Source: Fibrobacter succinogenes (GTDB lineage: Bacteria; Fibrobacterota; Fibrobacteria; Fibrobacterales; Fibrobacteraceae). Taken from it: a stretch of 64,000 nucleotides of DNA. A program made the position numbers and the translations under genes. The notes beneath the pieces were generated by a model. The model made no database searches, was not told where the DNA came from, and was given only the letters and a program-made list of their open reading frames with translations. The first letter of the stretch is position 1. Each line of letters begins with the position of its first letter. The DNA lies in NCBI GenBank assembly GCA_902800345.1, contig CADCDO010000006.1, positions 47,023-111,022 on the forward strand. The letters run 5' to 3'. Positions 43,815 through 52,388 of this stretch are shown piece by piece.

Positions 43815-45494
43815 ATGAACTCGAAAATCCATTATTGCCAGCCGGGATACGCTCCAACCGCTTCCAAGATTTTTTTGATTGCTTTTTCGGAGGATGTTCC
43901 GTTTAAGTCGATCAAATTTCGGATTCTGGACGGGGAGTCTCGCCTTGTTTACGAGAGTCTGGCTGTGAAAGATTGCCGTTGCGATTACACAGATGAGTTT
44001 TTGTATAGGGGGGATTTTTCGGCGGTGACCGTTCCTGGCCGCTATCGAATTGTCCTCGAAGATTTTGATGCTGAATCCCACTTGTTTGAAATTTCGGACG
44101 AATGGTTGTCGCGTGAGCTTCGGGCGAATATCAAGTCATTTTATTTTCAGCGGAGCGGTGTCGAATTGCCGGAGCGCTTTGCGGGTGTGTGGAAACGTCC
44201 TGCGGCGCACTTGGACGATAACCTTGAATTTCATCCGACGATGAACCGCGCGGGGCATTGGAACGCTCACGGAGGTTGGTATGACGCTGGTGATTATGGC
44301 AAGTATATCGTGAATGGCGGCGTGAGCGTTGCGACGCTGATGGTTGCATGCGAATTGCGCAAAAATGCGGATTTTGTTGGCGGTGCCGGTTTTTCAGCAT
44401 CGTTTGCGCAGCCTTCGAGTTTGCTAGATGAAATTCGTTTTGAGCTGGAATTTTTCTTGCGGATGCAGGATGACGATGGCGGAGTATTTTTCAAGGTGAC
44501 GCCGTACCGTTGGGACGGCTTCGTGACGCCCGTGGAATCGGATGCTTCGCAGAAACGTTATGTTCTTGGTAAATCGACGTCATCGACGCTCAATTTTGCA
44601 GGAGCGCTTGCCCAGGCGCATCGTCTCTTTGCGGATGTTGATGTAGAGCTTGCGACAAAGTGTATTGTTGCGAGTATCCGCGCATATTTGTGGGCCGAAA
44701 ATAATCCTGATGTCGAATGGCCTCACAATACGGAAGGTAGCGGGGGATATGGAGACCCGGATTTAGGCGATGATTTTTTCTGGGCGCGAGCAATGCTTTA
44801 TCGTGAACTGAAAAAATCTGATGATCCTGTCGGGGATTGGGCTAAAATTACTGGCGTGAATATCGCGGAATTACTGGAACGGATTGAAACGCAAATTCCT
44901 GCGGATATGGAGGCCTATTTGCCGACATACGGTTTGCAATGGCGTTCGACGCAGAACTTGGCATGGTTTGCACTTGCGACAGCGGATTGTAAATGGACAG
45001 AAAAGGCGCGCATGGCCTTTAAATATACGGCGGATGAAATTATTCGTTTGCAAGAAAAGGACCCGTACAATTTATCCATTCAAAAGTTTATTTGGGGTAG
45101 CAATGGCGATATTGCGAATCATGCACTGACCCTTTATTTGACTTGTGAATGGTTTAACGACGATAAATACCGCTCTGCAGCGATGGAGCAAATTGAATTT
45201 ATTTATGGCAGGAATCCGGTGGATGTAAGTTTTGTGACTGGCTCGTCATGGAGCTCACCGAAGTTTCCGCATCACCGCATTAGCCATTCGGATGGCGTCG
45301 ATGAACCGGTTCCGGGGCTTGTTGTCGGCGGGATAAACGAAGACCGTCAGGATTCCCAACGCAATCCACGATACTTTGGAAAATCTCGCGGAATGTCCTA
45401 TGCGGATGAACAGTGTTCTTTTGCGAGTAACGAGGTCGCTATCAACTGGAGCGCTCCCTTGACTGCAGCACTGTTACTGTCGGCTATTTCTTAG
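43815..45494 (+). CDS. GH9 glycoside hydrolase without signal peptide
   Basis: 559 residues. An N-terminal Ig-like CelD_N module (about 1-95) precedes the GH9 (alpha/alpha)6 domain: GGWYDAGDYGKY (153-164) carries the catalytic-base Asp residues, PHHRISHSDG the conserved His/Arg, and SFASNEVAINW the catalytic acid Glu540. Members cleave cellulose or cello-oligosaccharides. No signal peptide is present: the protein begins MNSKIHYCQPGYAPTASKI, directly the Ig-like fold. It also lacks the sorting tail of the xylanase. A cytoplasmic cellodextrinase role is therefore likely. Its end overlaps the convergent DUF218 gene by 11 nt. Confidence 0.85.
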   Translation: MNSKIHYCQPGYAPTASKIFLIAFSEDVPFKSIKFRILDGESRLVYESLAVKDCRCDYTDEFLYRGDFSAVTVPGRYRIVLEDFDAESHLFEISDEWLSRELRANIKSFYFQRSGVELPERFAGVWKRPAAHLDDNLEFHPTMNRAGHWNAHGGWYDAGDYGKYIVNGGVSVATLMVACELRKNADFVGGAGFSASFAQPSSLLDEIRFELEFFLRMQDDDGGVFFKVTPYRWDGFVTPVESDASQKRYVLGKSTSSTLNFAGALAQAHRLFADVDVELATKCIVASIRAYLWAENNPDVEWPHNTEGSGGYGDPDLGDDFFWARAMLYRELKKSDDPVGDWAKITGVNIAELLERIETQIPADMEAYLPTYGLQWRSTQNLAWFALATADCKWTEKARMAFKYTADEIIRLQEKDPYNLSIQKFIWGSNGDIANHALTLYLTCEWFNDDKYRSAAMEQIEFIYGRNPVDVSFVTGSSWSSPKFPHHRISHSDGVDEPVPGLVVGGINEDRQDSQRNPRYFGKSRGMSYADEQCSFASNEVAINWSAPLTAALLLSAIS

Positions 45495-46434
45495 GACTTC
45501 CGGATTTTCCCTTAGCGGGTTCTTTCTTCTGGTCTTTCTTGGTTTCTTTTGTTGCTTTTGAATCGTTTGTCGATTTTTCAACGGGTTTTTCTTTAGATGG
45601 TTCTTTGGCCGTTTCCTTGGATGGCGCCGTTTGCGCTTCTTTGGCGGATTCCTTTTCGGACTTGTCCTTTATTTTGTCTTCGATTTTCGGGAGAAGCTTT
45701 TGCAAATTGACGTTCGAGATTTCTTCGCGTTTGTATTCATCGTAAGATCGTATGGGCTTGTAGTAAGAGGAATCTGCGGCTTCGAGCGTGTCGGCGTTGA
45801 ATAAGTCGAAATAAGAGGCGAATAAAGCTGCCCAACCGCGGAGCCAATCCTTGCGCGATTCACGGTTGCTGTACCAACATTTAGGATTGTAGGTGACGTG
45901 TTGGATATCCATTGTCAAGTAAACGGGACTGTTCCCGGAAAGTTTTTGAAATATTCTTTTGACGCGGTAAGTCGATGCCGCTCCAGTGATTAGGAGTACT
46001 GTGTCTGCGTTGTGTTTCTTTAACCACGGAATGACCGAGTAGGCTTCGCTGATGGTGGAGGGATCGTTGTGCGGAACAAGAAAAATGGCTTTCCCATCGA
46101 AATTGCCGAGTTTCATGAAGTCTTCGGCGTAAAATTCGGAGTTGCTCCTGTCGCGGAATGTCCGGCGCCCAAGGATAAGTACGGAATCGACTTTGCCCTC
46201 TTTTAAAAGTTCGGCAGTAAAGTCGCTTCGTTCTAAATCGGGTGTTTGCCCGTCGAGTACGACAACCCATTTGGCGTGTTCAAATTCATCGTTTTGGACA
46301 AGCCAATGACCGCTTTTTTCAAAAAGTACATATGTGACGATGGCTATCGCAAACAGCACAAGAAGAGTAATGCCTACTCTGAAGTTCTTTTTTTTGCGAC
46401 TGTCGTTCTTATCGGATTTTAAAATCTTTGACAA
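45484..46434 (-). CDS. DUF218/SanA-like membrane protein with charged tail
   Basis: 316 residues. One membrane helix (about 19-39) is followed by a DUF218 (YdcF/SanA-like) domain: WVVVLDGQTPD, DSVLILGRRTFRDR, NDPSTISEAYSVIPWLKKH and DTVLLITGAASTYRVKRIF. The family has roles in envelope integrity but no firmly known reaction. The last 80 residues are a Lys/Glu/Ser/Pro-rich low-complexity tail, probably disordered. It lies 5 bp downstream of rimI in the same direction. Confidence 0.75.
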   Translation of the reverse strand: MSKILKSDKNDSRKKKNFRVGITLLVLFAIAIVTYVLFEKSGHWLVQNDEFEHAKWVVVLDGQTPDLERSDFTAELLKEGKVDSVLILGRRTFRDRSNSEFYAEDFMKLGNFDGKAIFLVPHNDPSTISEAYSVIPWLKKHNADTVLLITGAASTYRVKRIFQKLSGNSPVYLTMDIQHVTYNPKCWYSNRESRKDWLRGWAALFASYFDLFNADTLEAADSSYYKPIRSYDEYKREEISNVNLQKLLPKIEDKIKDKSEKESAKEAQTAPSKETAKEPSKEKPVEKSTNDSKATKETKKDQKKEPAKGKSGSPKK

Positions 46435-46439
46435 ATTAA

Positions 46440-46952
46440 TTACCTATTGGGTTTACCCTGTCCGTCTCCGAACGGACATGATCTTGTGAACTTGTACAAT
46501 GCGGCATCCTCGCCATCGGAGTAATATTTTTTTCGGATGTTGTACAGCTTGAATCCATTTTTTTCGTAGAATGCGCGAGCCTTGGTATTGCTGTCACGGA
46601 CTTCCAAAAAGCACTGGTCGCCATCTTCATTGAGTTTGTCTAGGCCTGCGGTGAGAAGCTGTGTGCCGATACCTTTGCGTTGCTCGGATTCTCGAGTGGC
46701 TATGCTTAGCAGTTCTGAATCGGACCCAAGCAAGTGAAAAATGGCATAGCCGAGGAGCGGCCTGCCTGAAATGCCGGTGGAACCGCTGCAGGAATCGATG
46801 CCAGCTTCTTTGTCTTCGCACACAACGCAGTATGCATAGTGTGCGTGAATTTCAGACAGAAACTGATTTTCGTTCCAATCCTGAAACGCAAGTTCCCGTT
46901 GCAATTCAAGAACTTGAGGCAAATCATTTTCTGTCATTTGTCGCAGTTGCAT
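46440..46952 (-). CDS. rimI: RimI-type ribosomal-protein-alanine acetyltransferase
   Basis: 170 residues from ATG 46952, chosen for the AAGGA site 8 nt upstream; a longer start at 46973 precedes that site. GNAT motifs: LLSIATRESEQRKGIGTQLL (acetyl-CoA binding, Q/R-x-x-G-x-G/A) and VRDSNTKARAFYEKNGFK, typical of RimI, which acetylates the N-terminal Ala of S18. An insert at about 60-73 (IDSCSGSTGISGRP) is unusual. tsaB lies upstream on the same strand, the common rimI-tsaB association, but here a tandem repeat separates them. Confidence 0.82.
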   Translation of the reverse strand: MQLRQMTENDLPQVLELQRELAFQDWNENQFLSEIHAHYAYCVVCEDKEAGIDSCSGSTGISGRPLLGYAIFHLLGSDSELLSIATRESEQRKGIGTQLLTAGLDKLNEDGDQCFLEVRDSNTKARAFYEKNGFKLYNIRKKYYSDGEDAALYKFTRSCPFGDGQGKPNR

Positions 46953-46992
46953 TTGTGATTCCTTTTTATGCACCTCTAATTACAAGACTTTA

Positions 46993-47212
46993 CTGGATTC
47001 TTCACTCCACTTCGTTTCGTTCAGAATGACGCGTTCTTCTAGCTTTACTGCCTACCGTTTAGTTACTACTTCCAAATTCTCTGGATTCTTCACTCCACTT
47101 TGTTTCGTTCAGAATGACGCATTCTTCTAGCTTTACTGCCTACCGTTTAGTTACTACTTCCAAATTCTCTGGATTCTTCACTCCACTTTGTTTCGTTCAG
47201 AATGACGCTTTC
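46993..47212. repeat. 88-bp tandem repeat (2.5 units)
   Basis: Units begin CTGGATTCTTCACTCCACTT at 46993, 47081 and 47169, spaced exactly 88 bp. Each contains a TCATTCTGAA...GAAGAATCCAG-family element (minus orientation) and a CTACCG heptad fragment. It sits between rimI and tsaB; a CTACTGC heptad array follows at 47223-47257. Confidence 0.9.
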
Positions 47213-47222
47213 TTCTTGCTTT

Positions 47223-47257
47223 CTACAGTCTACCGCCTACTGTCTACTGCCTACTAC
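47223..47257. repeat. CTACTGC-type heptad array overlapping the tsaB stop
   Basis: Heptads CTACAGT, CTACCGC, CTACTGT, CTACTGC, CTACTAC. Read on the minus strand, the tsaB stop codon TAG lies in the last unit. Confidence 0.65.
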
Positions 47258-47886
47258 GTTTTCAGCTTCTCGAAGTACGAGGGCTGGATGTAATTTGCTT
47301 CTTGGATGAGCGATGGCTTGACGGTTTTGAAAAGCGGCGACCACATGCTGAGCGGCTTGTCCGTGTCGAGCTTCGTTTCGATTCCTTTGTCCTTGAAAAC
47401 TGCGGTGAGCGTTTCATCGGCGAATGCAGCGGCATCGACAACAGCTGTCGTGACGGTGCTTGCCTTCAGGCGTTCGACTACATCCACAGTCTCGATAAAA
47501 CTTTCGACGCCATTCAACCGCAAGTACCAGAATCCGTTACGAGCGCGGATGACGACCGCCGTATCGTTGTCGGCGACTCCAGAAAAACAGGCTAGCGCTT
47601 GCAATGTCGTTACACCGTACAAATTGCGTTTGCCGCTAAAGCAGAGCCCTTGGCAGAACGCGACGCCCGTACGCAGTCCGCTGAACGAGCCCGGTCCGAC
47701 AGTTACCATGACTCTTTTTACGTCGTCGAGTGTTGCACCGACTTTAGCAAGCAATGAATCTAGGCTTGCACTTAATATTTCGCCTTTGCCTGTCGGATCC
47801 ACGATTTCTTCGTAAACCGAGTCCGCACAAAGTGCCATTGAAATTCCCTTGCGGGAGGTATCTACTATTAGATCGTAGTTGGTCAT
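47254..47886 (-). CDS. tsaB: tRNA threonylcarbamoyladenosine biosynthesis protein TsaB
   Basis: 210 residues, usual length. DLIVDTSRKGISMAL opens the ASKHA fold, and VMVTVGPGSFSGLRTGVAFCQGL is the TsaB hallmark. It forms a complex with TsaD and TsaE in the synthesis of t6A37 on ANN-decoding tRNAs; those partners are not in the window. The C-terminal QPSYFEKLKT is close to the family's usual end. The stop codon falls in a heptad array, and an AGTGGTT-family element begins 12 bp beyond the start. Confidence 0.9.
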   Translation of the reverse strand: MTNYDLIVDTSRKGISMALCADSVYEEIVDPTGKGEILSASLDSLLAKVGATLDDVKRVMVTVGPGSFSGLRTGVAFCQGLCFSGKRNLYGVTTLQALACFSGVADNDTAVVIRARNGFWYLRLNGVESFIETVDVVERLKASTVTTAVVDAAAFADETLTAVFKDKGIETKLDTDKPLSMWSPLFKTVKPSLIQEANYIQPSYFEKLKT

Positions 47887-47898
47887 TAGGATGAATTT

Positions 47899-48023
47899 AG
47901 TGGTTAGTAAACAGTGGTTAGTAAACAGGAATGTTTTAAGTGGTTAGTATGCAGTGGTTGGTAAACAGGGCGGCTTTGCCGCGATTATAAATCCTAATCA
48001 CTAACCACCAACCACTAACCACT
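47899..48023. mobile_element. MITE-like heptad element between ddl and tsaB
   Basis: Outer arms of AGTGGTT/AGTAAAC heptads and complementary AACCACT/AACCACC words enclose a core ACAGGGCGGCTTTGCCGC with hairpin GCGGC-TTT-GCCGC. The core also appears at 21228-21312. The stop codon of ddl (48022-48024) is made by the last heptad. Confidence 0.55.
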
Positions 48024-49056
48024 ATCTTCTAATCTCCAGGCTTTTGTCGATGATGAGGTCAATGAGTTGGCTGTAGGTGATGCCGACGCAGGCTGCCTGT
48101 TGCGGCAACAGCGACGTCGGGGTCATGCCCGGGAGCGTGTTCGTTTCAATCGCAAAGAGTTCGCCATCCTTCGTGATGCGGACGTCCGTGCGGCTGTAGC
48201 CTGCACCGCCCAAAGCGTAGTGGGCGTTTTTCACGAGTTCCTGGATGCGTGCGGTGAGTTCCGGGGCAAATTCCGCCGGAGTGACTTCCTGACATTCGCC
48301 GTTGTACTTCGCTTCAAAGTCGAAGTATTCACGGGTCGTCATGCGCATTTCGGTCGGCGGCAGGGGCTTTTCGCCTTCGATGTAGCCGCAGCTCGCTTCG
48401 CCACCGGCGATGAACTTTTCGCAAAGCAGGCGGTTCGTATCCTTGAATAAATCCTGGGCAATCTTACCGGCTTCGTCGAGATTCTTGGCGATGCCGATGC
48501 CGATGGAAGAGCCTCCCAGCGGGTCCTTGATGACAAGCGGGAATCCGAGTTCGTCGGATACGTTCACGAGCGTGTCGCCTGTGAAGTCGTGCTTCCAAAT
48601 GACGCGGTAAGGCGGAGTCGGGATGTTGTTCGCCTTGAAAATTTCTTTCGTCTTGACCTTGTCCATGGCGAGAGCCGATGCGAGGAGACCGCAGCCCGTG
48701 TAAGGGATGTTCCAGTTTTCGAGCATCGCCTGGATGTGGCCGTCTTCGCCCCATTTGCCGTGGAGCGCGAGGAACGCGATATCTGCCGACGGGAGTTCCG
48801 AAAGTGCCGGGGACTTCTTCTTGTTTGCCGCCGTGCCTTCAAGGCTGTGGAAGTAGTTGACCGAAAAATTCGTTTTCTGGTACGGAGAAAGTTCGCGGGA
48901 AGACCAGTGCCAGGTACCGTCTTTATCGATAAGGACCGGGTGGATGTTGTATTTTTCCGGGTCCATGGCTCGCACAACACCAGTGCCGCTGACGACGGAT
49001 ACATCATGTTCTGTAGATGGACCGCCCATCAAAACCAAAACGCGTAAACGGGACAT
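48022..49056 (-). CDS. ddl: D-alanine--D-alanine ligase
   Basis: 344 residues. The start VLVLMGGPSTEHDVSVVSG, ALHGKWGEDGHIQ, the FPLVIKDPLGGSSIGIGIAK ATP-grasp loop and FAIETNTLPGMTPTSLLPQ are the Ddl signatures. It makes the D-Ala-D-Ala dipeptide for peptidoglycan. The tyrosine that distinguishes Ddl from lactate-type ligases is not assigned with certainty. The stop codon lies in a heptad element, and the gene is separated from the mur genes. Confidence 0.93.
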   Translation of the reverse strand: MSRLRVLVLMGGPSTEHDVSVVSGTGVVRAMDPEKYNIHPVLIDKDGTWHWSSRELSPYQKTNFSVNYFHSLEGTAANKKKSPALSELPSADIAFLALHGKWGEDGHIQAMLENWNIPYTGCGLLASALAMDKVKTKEIFKANNIPTPPYRVIWKHDFTGDTLVNVSDELGFPLVIKDPLGGSSIGIGIAKNLDEAGKIAQDLFKDTNRLLCEKFIAGGEASCGYIEGEKPLPPTEMRMTTREYFDFEAKYNGECQEVTPAEFAPELTARIQELVKNAHYALGGAGYSRTDVRITKDGELFAIETNTLPGMTPTSLLPQQAACVGITYSQLIDLIIDKSLEIRR

Positions 49057-49476
49057 AAAAAACCTCTTTAAAATCTTAGCGTTTAATCTAGTAATTTAGA
49101 TCTTAGGACCTAGAACTTGGAACTCTGATTTTGGTTGTTGGTTTGTGTTTGTTTCTTTCTGGGGCTGCTGAGCGTTCTTGATTGTGAAAAATGCGGTCGA
49201 TAGAATCCAATTTTTTGAAAAAACAGCGTTTTTTGCGCCTAGGAATGCGAAAAATGTAATTGAAAAACGCAAAAATGTTAGTTTGTGCTAAAATTTGTGT
49301 TGGAAAATCAATTTTTCTTTTTTTCGTAAAAAATGGCCAAAAAAAGAAGTTTACTTTCTTTTACATTCGGTAATGTTAAAAAGGGGGTGAAAACGCAATT
49401 AATTAATTCTTTTTTTTTATCGGTTTGTGTTCATAAAATCTATATTGAAAAAAATTGGTGATAAAAAGGAGATTTT
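49057..49476. other. AT-rich gap between ddl and epimerase
   Basis: 420 bp without a gene. A degenerate heptad run (TTAGATC, TTAGGAC, CTAGAAC, TTGGAAC, about 49097-49124) is followed by A/T-rich DNA with GCGAAAAATG and CGCAAAAATG words. An AAAAGGAG ribosome site lies just before the ATG at 49477. Nothing else could be assigned. Confidence 0.4.
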
Positions 49477-50406
49477 ATGAGAGTCTTTGTGACGGGTGGG
49501 ACCGGTTTCATTGGTCATTATGTGGTCAAGGCCCTTTTGGAAAATGGGCACGAAGTCGTTGTTGCGACGCGCCACCCGAACAAGGTTCCGACCTTGAGAT
49601 CCAATCCTAACGTTTCTTTTGTCGAAGCGGCTTTGACGGATTTCGAACGAATGGGCGAGGGGATGGTTGGTTGTGACGCTTGCATCCATGTGGGGCTTGG
49701 CTGGGGAGATACGCCGAGTGCCATGCTCATGAACGATACCCGTGCGACAGTTGTTCTTTTGGAAATGGCTGCCCGTGCCGGCTGCAAAAAGTTTATCTAT
49801 ACCAGCAGTACTTCGGCAATGGGGCGAGTCCGTTCCGAAATGCGGGAGTCGACTAGCAATCTGCCTATTGATTTGTACGGGGCGACCAAGGCGGCTGGAG
49901 AAGCATTTGTCCTTGGCTTTAGCCATGGTTACGGGAGCCAGTTTCCCGAGGTGAAGATGAAACGCAACATCATTCGTCCGGGCTACACGTTTGGCAATCC
50001 GGCCTATCCTGATGGTTGTTCTCAGCCGGATAGCAGATTTTTTGATATGGCGTACGCCGTCAAGGAAAACCGTGACATCCATATTATCAAGAACGACGGT
50101 ACGCAATTTATCCATGCTTCACAGCAGGCTGAAATTTATATGAAGTTGCTGGAGTCGGATTTGAACGAAGAAATTTTCCTGGGTCTTGGTTTTGAGTGGA
50201 TTAGCTGGAAGGAAATTGCCGAAAAGATGATTGCCCTGAAGCCCGGCTGCACGTCCAGGATTGTGGAAAAAGATATGGGCTGGGGTGAAAATCCGATGCT
50301 CTACAGTGTCCAGAAAATCAAGGACTATTTTGGTTTGGCGTTTGACGCTCACGACTTCTTGGACGACCACATCCGCTGGACTTTCGAGAACGTGTGGGAA
50401 AAGTAG
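49477..50406 (+). CDS. NAD-dependent epimerase/dehydratase (SDR family)
   Basis: 309 residues. The Rossmann motif VTGGTGFIG (5-13) and YGATKAAGE (catalytic YxxxK) define an extended SDR. The stretch KKFIYTSSTSAMG and NIIRPGYTFGNP are typical for dihydroflavonol reductase or UDP-sugar epimerase-like members; the substrate cannot be assigned. Unlike the protein at 6856-7725 it has the common TGGTGFIG form, so the two are not recent duplicates. An AAAAGGAG site precedes the start. Confidence 0.75.
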   Translation: MRVFVTGGTGFIGHYVVKALLENGHEVVVATRHPNKVPTLRSNPNVSFVEAALTDFERMGEGMVGCDACIHVGLGWGDTPSAMLMNDTRATVVLLEMAARAGCKKFIYTSSTSAMGRVRSEMRESTSNLPIDLYGATKAAGEAFVLGFSHGYGSQFPEVKMKRNIIRPGYTFGNPAYPDGCSQPDSRFFDMAYAVKENRDIHIIKNDGTQFIHASQQAEIYMKLLESDLNEEIFLGLGFEWISWKEIAEKMIALKPGCTSRIVEKDMGWGENPMLYSVQKIKDYFGLAFDAHDFLDDHIRWTFENVWEK

Positions 50407-50450
50407 AAGTTTAGCTGGACGTTAGGAACCAGGTTCAATCAGAAATTTGG

Positions 50451-50510
50451 AATTAGGAATGCGGAATTGATATTGTCATCCTGAGCGATGCGTTTATTCC
50501 GTATTCCTAA
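50451..50510. repeat. Inverted heptad arms around a TCATCCTGAG core
   Basis: The left arm AATTAGGAATGCGGAAT and the right arm ATTCCGTATTCCTAA are inverted with one mismatch, enclosing TCATCCTGAGCGATGCG. It sits between the convergent epimerase and purF genes and could act as a terminator. Confidence 0.6.
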
Positions 50511-50521
50511 CGATTCGTAAA

Positions 50522-51907
50522 CTAGCCGCAACGCGTCTTGTGCGCGTCGTTTCCGATGTAATCGGGGTAGTCGTTGTCGAAGCAGGCGGCGCAATAGTTT
50601 TCTCCTTCGCCTGTACATTCCTTCATCCCTTCGACGCTCAGGTAGCCGAGGCTTTCGACGCCGAGCATTTTAGCAATTTCGGGAGGCGTCATGGAGCTGG
50701 CGGCAAGTTCGCCTTGACTCGGGAAGTCCATGCCGAAGAAGCACGGGTGCGCAACAGGGGGCGATGCGATGCGGATGTGGACTTCGAGAGCGCCTGCATC
50801 GCGGAGCATCCTAGATAGAATTTTGAGCGTCGTACCGCGGACGATGGAATCTTCGACGACGCATACGCGTTTGTTCTTAAGGACGCCTTCAATTGGATTG
50901 AATTTGAGCTTGACCTTCTGTTCACGGACGTTCTGCGTGGGGTCGATGAATGTTCGTCCGACGTAATGGTTGCGCAAGAGTCCTATTTCAAAGCGGATGC
51001 CGCTCGCTTGTGAGTAACCGAGAGCGGCTGTCGTTGCGCTGTCGGGAACCGAAATCACGATGTCTGCATCGACGGGGCATTCCTTGGCGAGCTGCTTGCC
51101 CATCTTGCGGCGAATTTTATCGCAACTTTGTTCGAAAATCTTGGAGTCCGGACGGCTAAAGTAGATGTATTCGAAAATGCAGTGGGCCAGCCTGTCTTTT
51201 TGCGTGAAACGTTCGGAATGGAGCCCGTTCTTGGTGACTGTCAGGAATTCGCCGGGCTGGATGTCGCGAACGTAGTTTGCTCCGAGCAAGTCGAATGCGC
51301 ATGTCTCGCTGGCGACACACCAAGCTTTTCCCATGCGGGCTAGCGAAAGCGGGCGGAATCCGAAACCGTCACGGGCGACAAACATCGAATCCTTGCTGAT
51401 AAAGACGAGGCAGAAACTGCCCGTGAATTTTGTGATGGCTTTTTTTATCGCTTCGCCAAGGTCATCGGCATCAGTGCGTGCGATTTCGTGCAAAAGAATT
51501 TCAGAATCAGACGTTGTTTGGAAAATATGCCCATCGGCTTCCATTTCGGCGCGGAGCTCGTTTGCATTGGTGATGTTGCCGTTATGTGCGACCGCAATCT
51601 GTCCCCATTTGCAGCTGACCAAGATGGGTTGGGCATTGGCGAGCGTCGAGGCTCCCGTTGTGCTGTAACGAACATGTCCGATTCCTGCAAAACCGTCAAA
51701 TTCGTCGATGTTGTGTTCGCGGAGCAGAGTTGACACAAGACCCATGGATTTGCGGACGCGTATTTTGTCCCCGTCGGTTACGGCAAAGCCTGCACTTTCT
51801 TGACCGCGGTGTTGCAGGGCGTATAGCCCCATGGTAATATTACGGACAACTGCGTCGCCATTGTAGATGCCAATCACGCCGCATTCTTCATGTAATTCTT
51901 CGAGCAT
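50522..51907 (-). CDS. purF: Amidophosphoribosyltransferase
   Basis: 461 residues. An 8-residue propeptide MLEELHEE precedes Cys9 (CGVIGIYN), the glutaminase nucleophile exposed after processing. The Ntn-type glutaminase domain (GLYALQHRGQESAGF, GHVRYSTTG, HNGNITNA) is followed by the phosphoribosyltransferase domain with VCVVEDSIVRGTT (PRPP loop). It commits PRPP to purine synthesis. The C-terminal CAACFDNDYPDYI is the usual end of B. subtilis-type PurF, which carries a 4Fe-4S cluster. A structured leader precedes it (51921-51990). Confidence 0.94.
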   Translation of the reverse strand: MLEELHEECGVIGIYNGDAVVRNITMGLYALQHRGQESAGFAVTDGDKIRVRKSMGLVSTLLREHNIDEFDGFAGIGHVRYSTTGASTLANAQPILVSCKWGQIAVAHNGNITNANELRAEMEADGHIFQTTSDSEILLHEIARTDADDLGEAIKKAITKFTGSFCLVFISKDSMFVARDGFGFRPLSLARMGKAWCVASETCAFDLLGANYVRDIQPGEFLTVTKNGLHSERFTQKDRLAHCIFEYIYFSRPDSKIFEQSCDKIRRKMGKQLAKECPVDADIVISVPDSATTAALGYSQASGIRFEIGLLRNHYVGRTFIDPTQNVREQKVKLKFNPIEGVLKNKRVCVVEDSIVRGTTLKILSRMLRDAGALEVHIRIASPPVAHPCFFGMDFPSQGELAASSMTPPEIAKMLGVESLGYLSVEGMKECTGEGENYCAACFDNDYPDYIGNDAHKTRCG

Positions 51908-51920
51908 AACGCCTCTTTGA

Positions 51921-51990
51921 AATGGTTGCTTCCTCTACCTCAGGGGTCGTAGCCCACCCGGACGGGTGCAAGCAAGGAAGCGGACGTGCA
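51921..51990 (-). ncRNA. Candidate Fibro-purF leader RNA
   Basis: A GC-rich island in AT-rich DNA, directly upstream of purF on the minus strand. The outer stem is GCTTCCT/AGGAAGC (51928-51934 with 51975-51981), enclosing a hairpin CACCC-GGAC-GGGTG (51955-51968) and a possible CTAC/GTAG stem (51935-51938 with 51949-51952). Position and taxon match the published Fibro-purF RNA motif, which lies upstream of purF in Fibrobacter; I recall the motif by name but cannot check its consensus here. It could be a cis-regulatory element or riboswitch for a purine-related ligand; the ligand is unknown. Confidence 0.6.
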
Positions 51991-52346
51991 AAAAATAGAA
52001 ACAGCTTAAATTTGCGGTAAGGGGTTTTTGAAGAAAAAAGTGAAGCGAAAAATGAAGCGTTTTTACGTTTTGTGTAAAAATCCGGTTTTTGAGTAGATGA
52101 GTTTTACATTTTCTGTCGATGAAAAAAATAGACAGTATTGATCAAGGCGATTTAATGAAATTTGTAATCTGCAAAAAACATCACTTTCCCCATCGAGTAA
52201 ACAAGTGCTGTATACTCCTTTTTCTGCTAGTTTTTTACAAATAAACTCTATAGTTGTGAAAAAAATGGACTGAGTTGCGGCGAAGTCATTAAATCATGCT
52301 GCAAAGTCGTTAAATCGAGTAGTTGCTAGAACAACGTGAAAAGAAC

Positions 52347-52388
52347 ATGTTTGAAGATGCTTATTCCGTCCGCTGCATTCAGGATTAG
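52347..52388 (+). pseudogene. Relic of a FISUMP gene end
   Basis: A frame of 13 codons reads MFEDAYSVRCIQD then stop. The SVRC-x-x-D ending is exactly the FISUMP C-terminal motif. No domain precedes it in the AT-rich gap, so this appears to be the last trace of a deleted FISUMP gene, or the 3' end left by recombination. It overlaps the UbiA-like gene end by 4 nt. Confidence 0.55.

Noticed and set aside
51921..51990. PRPP (ykkC subtype), purine or ZTP riboswitch upstream of purF
   Set aside because: The conserved sequence boxes of these classes were not recognised; the fold and taxon fit the Fibro-purF candidate better.
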